The notes below the pieces were generated by a model, which worked only from the letters and a program-made list of their open reading frames with translations, ran no database searches and had not been told where the DNA came from. A stretch of 52,251 bases of DNA from an uncultured Schlesneria sp. (GTDB lineage: Bacteria > Planctomycetota > Planctomycetia > Planctomycetales > Planctomycetaceae), in NCBI GenBank assembly GCA_903858935.1, contig CAIOKO010000135.1, positions 1-52,251 of the forward strand. Direction: 5' to 3'. Below, piece after piece: positions 44,037 to 52,251 of the stretch (its first letter is position 1; the number at the start of each line of letters is the position of its first letter). A program made the translations under genes and the position numbers.

Positions 44037-44504
44037 ATGAGCACAGTGCCAGCCGCACTTAGCACTCCGATCGATGGCGAGTTGGTCATCGACCAGCGAG
44101 AGACTGAAGGAGCGCGCATCGTACTCTTCTTTGATGGAGTCTGCGGTTTGTGCAGTCGGTCGATCGATTTCGTGCTGAAACACGATACTGACGAAAAGTT
44201 TCAGTTTGCACCGCTGCAAGGGACCACGGCTCAAACACTGTTAACGCCAGCGGATACCGAAGACTTGAACACGATGGTGCTGTGGATTGCGGGCCGCACC
44301 TACCGTAAATCGGCGGCTGCTGTGCGAGTCCTCTGGCAACTTGGACCGGGCTGGCAAATGCTTGGCACATTGCTTTGGCTGATCCCGCTGCCACTAAGAA
44401 ACCTGGGATATTCTCTGGTTGCAAAGAACCGCTATCGGCTTTTTGGCAAAAGTGAAACATGCCGTATGCCAACCCCTCACGAACGACTCCGGTTTCTTCC
44501 ATGA
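44037..44504 (+). CDS. DCC family thioredoxin-like protein
   Basis: A 155-aa protein from the ATG at 44037 (MSTVPAALSTPID), with GAGGG about 6 nt upstream; the longer frame to 43947 lacks this. The family motif is VLFFDGVCGLCSRSIDFVLK, with CGLC as the redox pair. The C-terminal RYRLFGKSETCRMPTPHER is also typical of DUF393. The domain is about 125 aa, with a hydrophobic segment (MLGTLLWLIPLPLRNLGY) near residue 115 that may touch the membrane. The role is presumed thiol redox. Its stop overlaps the next start (ATGA). Confidence 0.88.
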   Translation: MSTVPAALSTPIDGELVIDQRETEGARIVLFFDGVCGLCSRSIDFVLKHDTDEKFQFAPLQGTTAQTLLTPADTEDLNTMVLWIAGRTYRKSAAAVRVLWQLGPGWQMLGTLLWLIPLPLRNLGYSLVAKNRYRLFGKSETCRMPTPHERLRFLP

Positions 44505-45811
44505 AAAATTCTCTTCTGGTCTGTGTGATCTTCTCCCTGAACTGCTGCGGACCGATACTTGCCGCAGATGCAATCGATCGACTCACTGCCGGACGGCTTG
44601 AAGCGGTCCACCAGGCGGTCATAAAGCTGAAGAGTGATCGTCGACCGCTTTCTCGATCTGATAAATTGATCGACGTTCGCGCCAACTTGCACGTCCATTC
44701 TGCATTCTCTCATGATAGTCGAGGGAAAATCGACGACATCGTCACCGCAGCCAAAGCTGCGGGAACTCAAGTCCTGTTGTTCACGGAACATCCCGCCGAC
44801 CATTACGACATCTTCCGCGATGGACATCAGGGGCTGCGCGATGGCGTGCTGTTGATCCCCGGTGCTGAAACGAGCGGAATGCTGATCTATCCTCGTCAAA
44901 GCATCAAAGAATTCCTGAAAGCCACGCCTCAGGAACTATCGGAAATCGTACGTGGACGCGACGGACTGACTTTTCTTTCTCACCTTGAAGAGCGAATGGA
45001 CTGGGAACTTCGCGGATTGACAGGCGTGGAAATTTATAACACACATGCCGATGCCAAGGATGAAAAACGACTCCTCTCGTCAGTCAAGAATCCACTCTGG
45101 CTGATGCAGGCCGCTGACCTTTACCAACGCTATCCGCAAGAAGCATTTTCGTCGTTACAGGACTATCCAAAAGACTATCTCAAACGCTGGGATGAATTGT
45201 GCCAGTCGACTCCGCACACAGGAGTTTCGGCCAACGACGCTCATCAAAATATCGGCATTTCCGTCATTATGGCCGACGAGGGCAAAGTTCGTGTCGAAGA
45301 TCCTCTGGGCGAACTGCTTCTGATGCTTGATGCTGTTGTCTTTAATACGATCAAACCAATCCCCAAAGACGCAAAAGTTGGTGATTCATTGTTCCAGCTT
45401 CGTCTTGATCCTTACGAAAACAGTCTTCGCCATGTCGGTACGCATCTGCTGGTGACCGAACTGTCACAACCCGCAGTCTGGCAAGCGTTGAACAATGGTC
45501 TGGCATTTGTCGCATTCGACTGGATGGCCGATGCGACAGGATTCGATTTTGTCGCCCAGTCTGGGGGTGTTCGGCACGAGCAGGGAAGTCAATTCAAGTA
45601 CTCGCAAGAAACGAAATTGACCGGTCAATCGCCTCTTCCCGCAAAGTGGAAACTTATTCGAAACGGTGAGCTCATCAGTCAGTCAGACGGAAGGACGTTC
45701 GAGACCTCTGTCAAAGCGGCTGGAAACTATCGAGTCGAGCTCTGGCTGGACCTCGCCGGCGAAGACCGCGTCTGGATTATGTCCAATCCGATCTACATCA
45801 GCGAAAACTGA
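44501..45811 (+). CDS. Secreted PHP-domain metallohydrolase
   Basis: A 436-aa protein from the ATG at 44501, overlapping the DCC gene stop by 4 bp. A signal peptide ends near GPILAADA. PHP-type metal ligands are visible in ANLHVHSAFSHDSRG, FTEHPADHYD, IPGAETSG, LSHLEER and GVSANDAHQNIG. PHP enzymes hydrolyse phosphoesters using two or three metal ions. A C-terminal domain of about 130 residues is beta-rich (KLIRNGELISQSDGRTFET) and resembles the substrate or structural domain seen in other secreted planctomycete PHP/CehA proteins. It is co-expressed with the DCC protein, with no clear functional link. Confidence 0.85.
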   Translation: MKNSLLVCVIFSLNCCGPILAADAIDRLTAGRLEAVHQAVIKLKSDRRPLSRSDKLIDVRANLHVHSAFSHDSRGKIDDIVTAAKAAGTQVLLFTEHPADHYDIFRDGHQGLRDGVLLIPGAETSGMLIYPRQSIKEFLKATPQELSEIVRGRDGLTFLSHLEERMDWELRGLTGVEIYNTHADAKDEKRLLSSVKNPLWLMQAADLYQRYPQEAFSSLQDYPKDYLKRWDELCQSTPHTGVSANDAHQNIGISVIMADEGKVRVEDPLGELLLMLDAVVFNTIKPIPKDAKVGDSLFQLRLDPYENSLRHVGTHLLVTELSQPAVWQALNNGLAFVAFDWMADATGFDFVAQSGGVRHEQGSQFKYSQETKLTGQSPLPAKWKLIRNGELISQSDGRTFETSVKAAGNYRVELWLDLAGEDRVWIMSNPIYISEN

Positions 45812-45965
45812 AAATTCATAAGTGTGCGCTTTTCGGGCCTTTCGGTTTCGCAATCAACATACCTGCGTCACTATTTTCTCAGGTATCTCTGGCATTTGGA
45901 TAATCGTCGAGGTAATCCAGCGATCCACGACTTGTTCGGCGTTTCACGCCTCGGATGGCGGTCTC

Positions 45966-48752
45966 TCACGTCATTCGTCCTCGCCAGGGCCACCAGAGAC
46001 TGAAATCGATTCTTCGCAGAGCCACGTCGATTACGAACAAGAGGCACGCAGCCGCGAGAAGGTAGGGCCAGAGCGAAGTCGTCCGTTGGGCTGTACGTGG
46101 AGCGGAGTCCAGCTGGCCGAGACTTTTTTGGTCATTGGAGATTGAGTCCGTACGGAAGATCTCTGCAGGGGGGGGATCGAACCGGCCTCCCGTGGCGGTT
46201 GCCAGCGTCTTCAAAAGCTCAATGTTGGTCGGAAACAGACGGAGCTCATCGGGGTAGCCGACGATCAGTCCTCTGGTCTGCTGGTGAAGCAAAGTTCCGC
46301 CGGACGTTTTCTGTGTCATGTTCAAGTGGTATGCCCCGGAAAGAGGAGTCTCGAATTCCGCGACGTAGCGACCGGGGCTGGTTTGTTTCATCTCCAGTTT
46401 CCGTTGACCGAGTTGAGGGTCGATGACCGTTAATTCGGTATCGGCACGATTCAGAAATTTTCCTGACGGGTCGATTGCATCAAGCGTGACGGTCGCTTTT
46501 CGGCGTTCTTGTTTTGCGTCGACGATCACACCTTTGACGTCATTCTTCCGCATTGACTGCCGTACGACCTGTGCCCAGAACTTGCTGAAGCCCGGCCAGG
46601 TCAACCATTCAGTCCCCCAGCGGCTTTTGGCATCTGACGTGAAGGCAACCGTAGTCCCCAGTCCGTATCGCCACCAGGCCAGAAGCGGGTCGCCCGATTC
46701 TGTCGCCAGGATGAATTCGCAGGTCGCTTTCGGTCGAGTCACGACATATCCCAGTAGAAACGGGGCCGTCTCGAAATCGATGTCAGCGAGTACCTGCGTG
46801 GGTCGTACGACCTGAGGGACAAACGGTTGTTCGTTAATGGCGGACTTGCTGGCCGTCATCGTTTCCTTGGCGAAAATCTGCGGCAGCGTGCTTGCTTCCA
46901 TCGCTTCAAAATAACGGCCCTGTCCGATCCGAGCGATCTCTTCAAGTAACTTCCCGTCGCAGCCTTCACCCACGGCAACCGTTGAACATGTGATTCGAGC
47001 GGAGGCCATACTTTGAGCAATCCCTTCGAAGTCACCGGGCGAGGAAATTCCGTCCGTTAACACGATGACATGCTTCAGTTTGGCCGTGGCGCCGAGCAGT
47101 GAGTTGTAAGCTTCTTCCATCGCGGGATACATCACCGTTCCGCCACCCGCTTCAATGCGGCTGATATCGTCGATGATGCGTGCCTTATTGCTCGCGGACT
47201 GCAGGTCACTCACCCAATAGAAGTTCCCTTCGAATGCGATGACACCCAGTTGGTCACGCGGCCCTAATAGCTCTGCAGCGCTCTTTGCGGCCTCTTTGGC
47301 CATTTCAATTTTCTCGCCCCCCATGGAACCCGATTTGTCGATGACGAGAACCATCCCGAGCGACGGCTTTTCTTTTTCTTTTTCAAAGTCAGAACGAACC
47401 GGCAGGATCTCTTCCAGAACGGTCTTGTAATAGCCCCCCAGTCCGAATGACTGGTCCCCACCCAGCATCATAAACCCGCCACCGAGATCCTGAACGTAGG
47501 TGCGAGCCAGTTCCATCTGTCGTTGCGAGAGACTTGTGGCGGGGACATTTGACAGGACCAGCAACTCATAATTCTGCAGGTCTGACAGCGATTCGGGCAT
47601 CCCTTCCACCGGACGAACATCGCATTCAATCTCTTCCTGCTGCAACGCCCAGACCAGTTGTTGAGCCAGCTTGGGTTCACTTTCAATCAGCAGAACACGC
47701 GGTTTGCCTGTGGTGAAGACCAGGCCCGATTCAGAATTGTTGTCGAGCAACGTATCCTGCTTCAGGCCGCTGACTTTGACGGTGTATTGTGCCAGTCGCT
47801 CGCCCGTGATCGATTGCTGGAAACGAAACCGATTCTCGCCGGACTTGAGTTTGCGCAGTTCGCTCAGCACTTTATGAGCTCCACGAAAAACCTCGACCTG
47901 TCCTTCGTCTTCGTGGTTCGAGTTGATCACGACTTCAACGTAAAATGGTTCCCCCTCGCGCACTTGTGCCGGGACTTCGACGGCGGCGACCTGAACTTCG
48001 TTATCATCTCGAACCTTGAGCGGCACGGTGTCAATCGGGATCAGGTTCGAGGCCGCTGCTTTGGATCGATCAGCCGATCGCTGTTGTCGACCGGAATCAG
48101 CGGAAATCAAAGACGCGGTACCAAGCGCCGCCTGAAGAGCATCACCCGACGTCTGATTTCCGTCCGTCAGTAAGATGATTCTCGGGACGTAGTCTGGAGG
48201 CATGGCGCCCGCAGCCGAACGAATCGCGGCTGCGATGTCCGTTGAATTGCGGTCGATTGAATCAGACTCCGTTGCTGAAGGGTTCGTGGTCCCGTTATTC
48301 CCTTCGTACCGAGCTTTTGGTTTGTCTTTTGTTAACGAACCCGCCTGTAAGGCAAAGGGCAAGAACATGACTTTGTGTTCGTTCAGTCCCTCTGCTGCAA
48401 GCGCGCGATCAAGAAAGTCGTCGACTTGAGATGGCTTTGGCGAAGTCCGACTTTCACCGGCTGCTGGCTGAGAATCTGTGTCACCTGAGTCGACGCTTAA
48501 GCTCTGGTCAATTGCGAAGATCACAAACTGCTGCTGTGTGCTGCTGAGAAGTGCCAAACCGGCAAGTGAAAGTGCGATAAGAGTGACGACAGCAGTTCGA
48601 ATCAGAAGTGACAAAAATAACTGTTGCTTTGGGAAATCAGAAAGCGATCTCCAGAAGAAGTAGGCCAGCAGGGGAATGACAAACGCCAGCGTGATCAGCC
48701 ACGACGGGTGAGTCAGTTCTAATGAGTATGAGTCGAACATGAGGAGTCTCAT
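45966..48752 (-). CDS. VWA-domain membrane protein with a glutamine amidotransferase-like domain
   Basis: A 928-aa protein. Two N-terminal membrane segments (about 17-35 and 44-70) flank a short cytoplasmic turn. A first Asp/Ser-rich von Willebrand A-like region follows (VIFAIDQSLSVDSGD, ILLTDGNQTSGD). A GATase1-like domain (about 350-440) has PRVLLIESEPKLAQQLVWAL and GGGFMMLGGDQSFGLGGY. A second, complete VWA domain (about 465-640) has the MIDAS motif VLVIDKSGSMGG. A C-terminal membrane segment (about 900-918) ends the chain. It is the second gene of a pair with the BatA-like gene, which ends 11 bp upstream. These proteins are thought to scaffold envelope complexes; the exact role is unknown. 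Confidence 0.85.
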   Translation of the reverse strand: MRLLMFDSYSLELTHPSWLITLAFVIPLLAYFFWRSLSDFPKQQLFLSLLIRTAVVTLIALSLAGLALLSSTQQQFVIFAIDQSLSVDSGDTDSQPAAGESRTSPKPSQVDDFLDRALAAEGLNEHKVMFLPFALQAGSLTKDKPKARYEGNNGTTNPSATESDSIDRNSTDIAAAIRSAAGAMPPDYVPRIILLTDGNQTSGDALQAALGTASLISADSGRQQRSADRSKAAASNLIPIDTVPLKVRDDNEVQVAAVEVPAQVREGEPFYVEVVINSNHEDEGQVEVFRGAHKVLSELRKLKSGENRFRFQQSITGERLAQYTVKVSGLKQDTLLDNNSESGLVFTTGKPRVLLIESEPKLAQQLVWALQQEEIECDVRPVEGMPESLSDLQNYELLVLSNVPATSLSQRQMELARTYVQDLGGGFMMLGGDQSFGLGGYYKTVLEEILPVRSDFEKEKEKPSLGMVLVIDKSGSMGGEKIEMAKEAAKSAAELLGPRDQLGVIAFEGNFYWVSDLQSASNKARIIDDISRIEAGGGTVMYPAMEEAYNSLLGATAKLKHVIVLTDGISSPGDFEGIAQSMASARITCSTVAVGEGCDGKLLEEIARIGQGRYFEAMEASTLPQIFAKETMTASKSAINEQPFVPQVVRPTQVLADIDFETAPFLLGYVVTRPKATCEFILATESGDPLLAWWRYGLGTTVAFTSDAKSRWGTEWLTWPGFSKFWAQVVRQSMRKNDVKGVIVDAKQERRKATVTLDAIDPSGKFLNRADTELTVIDPQLGQRKLEMKQTSPGRYVAEFETPLSGAYHLNMTQKTSGGTLLHQQTRGLIVGYPDELRLFPTNIELLKTLATATGGRFDPPPAEIFRTDSISNDQKSLGQLDSAPRTAQRTTSLWPYLLAAACLLFVIDVALRRIDFSLWWPWRGRMT

Positions 48753-48763
48753 TAAAAATTCAT

Positions 48764-50848
48764 TCAGCTAATCACACGGCGCTGATACAGCCACCATTCG
48801 ATTGATGTCAGGCCAAGAGCCAATAATGACAGCCAGAACCAGATCGGACGTGAGCCGAAGCCTGATAACATCGGAGACGGCGTTGTTTTTTCGGAAAGCA
48901 GTTCATTCGGCGGGCGAAGATCCGATTCCGCCGAACTGGACAAATTGCAGGCAATCTCCAGCAACGGACCGGACGGGGAACGGCTTTCCTTTGCGCTCGG
49001 GCCTGTCAATGAGATTGTTTGTTCTTCTTCGACTTTCCAGATGCCACACTGGTCAAGTGGCCCCAATGTCGTCTTGTCCATGATCATCGGCAAAGGCTTC
49101 CTCAAGCCAGATGGATCTGTGAGGACGATCTGATTCCCTCGCATTTGCGATGCAAAATCACTCGACGTCACTGTCGTGACCGAACCCGTGGCGAGCGATT
49201 CTCGAAGATCACTTTTGTTTCCTGCGAACCAGTGAAGTGCGTTGCCGACAAAAATCGGAAATGCGGTACGAAGCGGTAAGTCACCCTTGTCGAGATTCAC
49301 CGTCATCACCAGGACTTTCCCTTCCGGGCGGTTCACCGCAAAAAAGAGAGGATCGGTTGAAACGGCGGCTGCTAACACCTGCGTCAGTTCGGGTTGAGCG
49401 GGGGCGAGCTTGCGCGCTTCGGGCATCACAACGTTGTCGAGGCGTACATGTGACATCAGCGGTGAATCTTTATCCTGTTTCGTCACGATCGCGCTCTCGA
49501 GTGGTTCTCCTACGGAATATTGGTCACTGGAATTGGCAGGGTCGATGACGAACATGCTTCCTTTTGGAAGTTCGGCCGGCGCGGTTCGGTGAAAGACAAC
49601 GACTGTTCCCGCAGGGATCGTTTCGGGGGGATGTTCGACGACCGTCAGCTTCACCAGCGGATTCACTTCGAAAACCTTTTGCAGAAACAGGTTTCCTGAT
49701 GTCACGAGGATTACAGGCTGGATTTCACGGCGAGGTAATACCGCCCAGGCGCTATTGTCCGCTTCAAGTGCGTCCTGGTGAGACCGATCAAGTGACGCAT
49801 TCTTCGGCGTCTGGCCGACGTTGTTGTTCGTCGATTGGAAATTCAGATGTGCGAGAAGGTGGCCCCCCTCGGCAGATGTTTTCTCGAAGACATGACTCCA
49901 TTTGCCATTGGCTTCAAGCTTCAGCGGTACGACATCGATCGGTTCCACCGCTTCTCGCGAGGCGGATTTGAAATCGACCTCAAAACGACAGTCCAGGGGT
50001 GTTTCGGATAAGTTTGTGACTTCGGCAAGGATCTCGTACCCGAGTGGATCAACAAGGCTACGTCTCACCTGGAACTGCGTGATACCAACATTGGACGATC
50101 GTTCGCCAATGACATGGATTGAGACCGTTATATTCGACTGATTTGACGTACCTGTGGTCGGTTCCGACGTTATCGCGGATGAAGAATCGGGCCGGGCTTC
50201 ATCGGATTTATTATTCAGAGCTTCTTTTTTTGCGAGAAAACGTTCAATCCCGGAAAAGCAGCCATCCGTTAAAACGTACACTTCCGACTGCTTACCGTCG
50301 TTCCGCTCGCCGAGTAATCGTTGTCCAAGTGCGATGGCTTCGGCAACGTACGACGGCCCATCAGTGGAAGTCACCGCTTTCAACGCGGCGCTCAACGTTC
50401 GCTGTCGCGATGTGAATCCAACGACGACCTGCGGCTGCGTTGAAGCTGTAATCAGTGCAATCTCATCGCGGGGCCTCATGCCGGCAATGAGCTGACCTGC
50501 CTGGAGCTTTGCTTCCGCCAGTCGTGTCGGCTTTACATCTGTTGCATTCATACTCGCCGACGTATCAACAACAAGCACGATTCGTCGAGCAGATCGAATC
50601 TCCCAGAAAAAGTAGGGATCGGCGAGGGATAACGCCAAGAGTGATAACATCGCCAGTTGTAACAAGAGTGAAACCAAGTGTCGCAAACGCTGCCAGATCG
50701 AACGAGGGTTTTTCTCGTCAAGCACCTGCTTCCAGAAGATTACCGTCGACACCGGCTTCCGTCGCAATCGGATCTTCAAGATGTAGAAGATCACAATGGG
50801 GACAGCCAGTCCGAACCAATATAACGAGCTTGGCGAATCAAACGTCAT
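48764..50848 (-). CDS. BatA-like VWA-domain membrane protein
   Basis: About 694 aa from the ATG at 50848 (MTFDSPSSLYWFGLAVPIVI); the longer frame to 50932 is unlikely. The N-terminus is the BatA-type double membrane region (WFGLAVPIVIFYILKIRLRR and a second segment ending ALSLADP). A VWA domain (about 90-215) with the MIDAS motif LVVDTSASMNATD follows, and a beta-rich periplasmic region fills the rest. A C-terminal membrane segment (PIWFWLSLLALGLTSIEWWL) ends before QRRVIS. It heads the two-gene operon with the GATase/VWA protein. MoxR ATPase and DUF58 genes, usual partners of such operons, are not in the window. Confidence 0.85.
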   Translation of the reverse strand: MTFDSPSSLYWFGLAVPIVIFYILKIRLRRKPVSTVIFWKQVLDEKNPRSIWQRLRHLVSLLLQLAMLSLLALSLADPYFFWEIRSARRIVLVVDTSASMNATDVKPTRLAEAKLQAGQLIAGMRPRDEIALITASTQPQVVVGFTSRQRTLSAALKAVTSTDGPSYVAEAIALGQRLLGERNDGKQSEVYVLTDGCFSGIERFLAKKEALNNKSDEARPDSSSAITSEPTTGTSNQSNITVSIHVIGERSSNVGITQFQVRRSLVDPLGYEILAEVTNLSETPLDCRFEVDFKSASREAVEPIDVVPLKLEANGKWSHVFEKTSAEGGHLLAHLNFQSTNNNVGQTPKNASLDRSHQDALEADNSAWAVLPRREIQPVILVTSGNLFLQKVFEVNPLVKLTVVEHPPETIPAGTVVVFHRTAPAELPKGSMFVIDPANSSDQYSVGEPLESAIVTKQDKDSPLMSHVRLDNVVMPEARKLAPAQPELTQVLAAAVSTDPLFFAVNRPEGKVLVMTVNLDKGDLPLRTAFPIFVGNALHWFAGNKSDLRESLATGSVTTVTSSDFASQMRGNQIVLTDPSGLRKPLPMIMDKTTLGPLDQCGIWKVEEEQTISLTGPSAKESRSPSGPLLEIACNLSSSAESDLRPPNELLSEKTTPSPMLSGFGSRPIWFWLSLLALGLTSIEWWLYQRRVIS

Positions 50849-51121
50849 TGTAATGTGACACCTGGTACGAAGAGCGATCGAAATCGGTCGATGATCGGTG
50901 GTCGATTTGGGAACCGGGCCAATCCTAACCATCCTCGTCAGACAAAACCAGACAGCATGTCATTGTTCTGGTTGTGGTGAGCTCACTCGGGAACTCGATA
51001 GAATCAGTCAGCAGAACAAGCCGGCTCGATTTGTACGCAAGTCCGCAAAATTTCGGGAACCGAGGACGTTTACCCGTTCATTTTGTGCTCGCTGAGCACC
51101 GCGGATGTTTGCGTGCACAAT

Positions 51122-51967
51122 TCACTTGGTGAATGTGGCAGACGGCTGGCCTGAATTAACAACGCGAACAATGAGCACCCGTTGTTTTTTCATCCCATTG
51201 TCGTCGTGACAAAAAAACTTGTCTCCGAGCGTTTCTTCTGAATCCGGGGTGCATGTAATCAGCGCCCTTTCGCCGACATTCATCGTTAAGCTGAAACGCT
51301 GTGCGATTCGTACGTCGACTTGCTGGCTCATCCGCAGCGAAAAGTCACCCTCAGCAGCCACGCGCCGCATCCGCTTTTCTCCATGATGAATTTCGGGTTG
51401 AAAGTCAACGCGAACCCAACCTTCCTGTAAGCGGTTAGCCTTCATTCTCAAAACACAACCGGCTTGATCGTAAACGACCTTCTTGACCTGATTCTTTTCG
51501 CGAATCTGAAACTCAGCCTGGTCGTGGACAATTCCTGAAGGAATCTCGGTTTCAACGCCTGGCGGCACGAATCGACGGAAACCCATCAGCGGTTTCGTGC
51601 TTTCCGCAGAATCAACCGGGATTTCAGAAACCATTCCGAGCAGCTTCTGCACCGCAGGAGGAGGATTGGAGCTGACGTTTCCCACGCGAAATCCATTGCT
51701 GCTCAGAATTTCTTGCGTTTCGGCTGGCAGCGAACCAAGCTGGTCAACTTCTTTCCAAATCGCAGAATTCAACAAGTGATCTTCCGCAGGGCGTTCGATA
51801 AAAAACACCTCAAGTTGAATGGAGTCGGGGGACGCTTGAATCGGCGGCAACACCGGACGGCCCACGGTATTCAGTGTTTGCTTCTCTGTTGTAGGAAACA
51901 GCGAGCATCCCAAAACGGCAAAGAGGCACATCGCGACCGCTAAAGTTAGTGGCCGACCAGTCCGCAC
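51122..51967 (-). CDS. Hypothetical lipoprotein
   Basis: About 281 aa from a GTG at 51967, giving MRTGRPLTLAVAMCLFAVLG followed by Cys. This is a compact lipoprotein signal with the lipobox LFAVLGC. An upstream ATG at 52066 would give a 33-aa longer N-terminus, but the signal would then be far inside. The mature protein has an alpha/beta region (IQLEVFFIERPAEDHLLNSA) and ends in a strand-rich domain (IVRVVNSGQPSATFTK). No family is recognised. It is on the same strand as the VWA operon, 273 bp away. Confidence 0.7.
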   Translation of the reverse strand: MRTGRPLTLAVAMCLFAVLGCSLFPTTEKQTLNTVGRPVLPPIQASPDSIQLEVFFIERPAEDHLLNSAIWKEVDQLGSLPAETQEILSSNGFRVGNVSSNPPPAVQKLLGMVSEIPVDSAESTKPLMGFRRFVPPGVETEIPSGIVHDQAEFQIREKNQVKKVVYDQAGCVLRMKANRLQEGWVRVDFQPEIHHGEKRMRRVAAEGDFSLRMSQQVDVRIAQRFSLTMNVGERALITCTPDSEETLGDKFFCHDDNGMKKQRVLIVRVVNSGQPSATFTK

Positions 51968-52251
51968 AAATTGACATGCGTGCGAGAACAAGTGCGTGTC
52001 CGCAAAGGGGAATTTCGAATTGGATTTTAAATAGGCAGGGGGGAGAGGCGGGGAATCTATCCTCATTGGGTGATTTGTGTCAATTTGAGTTCTCCAGGAA
52101 ACGAGTATTGGGGTGCATAACAGCAATTCCGTCGGAGTTTCTTGGCCATATTGAACTTTGCAAAGGGCGTCAAGATCCAGTTTTTGTGAACTTGCGAGAG
52201 ATGAATATGACGACGTAGGAGAAATTCCTCGGTATTGAGAGATCGGATAGT
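51968..52251. other. Right edge, mostly non-coding
   Basis: Holds the alternative start region of the lipoprotein gene and no supported gene on either strand before the window ends. Confidence 0.5.

Noticed and set aside
51060-51085. GTGCTC-GCT-GAGCAC hairpin as terminator of the lipoprotein gene
   Set aside because: The stem is only 6 bp and no T run follows on the minus strand.
1-52251. tRNA, rRNA, integrase, retron or diversity-generating retroelement genes
   Set aside because: None of their sequence or protein signatures were seen on either strand.

Overview
The window looks like chromosome from a member of the Planctomycetota, probably Planctomycetaceae (Schlesneria/Planctomyces-like). 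This is inferred from gene content, not from a search. It carries a periplasmic CehA-type metallohydrolase, a sulfatase with a C-x-P-x-R motif, giant membrane-anchored secreted proteins with a DUF1559-like helix, paired von Willebrand A (VWA) membrane proteins, an lpxK gene (so a lipid A outer membrane) and moderate GC. No rRNA, tRNA, CRISPR array, integrase or complete insertion sequence was seen.

Region 1 (about 0.3-12.2 kb, all minus strand) is a siphophage-type virion module. In transcription order it encodes a prohead protease with a nested scaffold start, an HK97-fold major capsid protein, a probable decoration protein, several small proteins, a gp6-like head-tail connector, a head completion protein, a tail terminator-like protein, a tail tube protein, a chaperone-position protein, a Cys-rich protein, a tape measure protein and a distal tail protein. 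No terminase, portal, integrase, replication or lysis gene is present. The gene directly upstream of the protease is an ordinary host-type gene. Two related ~130-bp palindromic elements in the same orientation bracket the module (290-418 and 12030-12155).

Region 2 (12.2-21.2 kb) holds a CehA/McbA-type metallohydrolase, then a 2-kb non-coding stretch. That stretch contains three ~295-bp tandem units with embedded 10-bp repeats, preceded by promoter-like sequences, and GC-rich hairpin repeats whose relatives also lie inside two coding sequences. An M3 oligopeptidase and a DsbD-type reductase with two N-terminal alpha-like domains follow.

Region 3 (21.4-33.2 kb) is two huge paralogous secreted, membrane-anchored proteins (2784 and 1115 aa). 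The larger looks like two ancestral proteins fused end to end, with a pilin-like DUF1559 helix buried in the middle.

Region 4 (33.6-45.8 kb) is mostly housekeeping: a trypsin-like protease, isocitrate dehydrogenase, LpxK, an osmoprotectant-type ABC transporter (fused binding protein and permease plus ATPase), a PlsC-type acyltransferase, a sulfatase, a group of very small genes (CsrA-like protein, coiled-coil protein, 37-aa leader ORF, AT-hook protein) and a DCC-thioredoxin/PHP-hydrolase pair. Region 5 (46.0-52.0 kb) is a two-gene VWA operon preceded by a lipoprotein gene. The most unusual items are the portal- and terminase-free capsid/tail module between paired palindromes, the internal scaffold start, the 295-bp repeat array and the giant fusion protein with the pilin-like segment.
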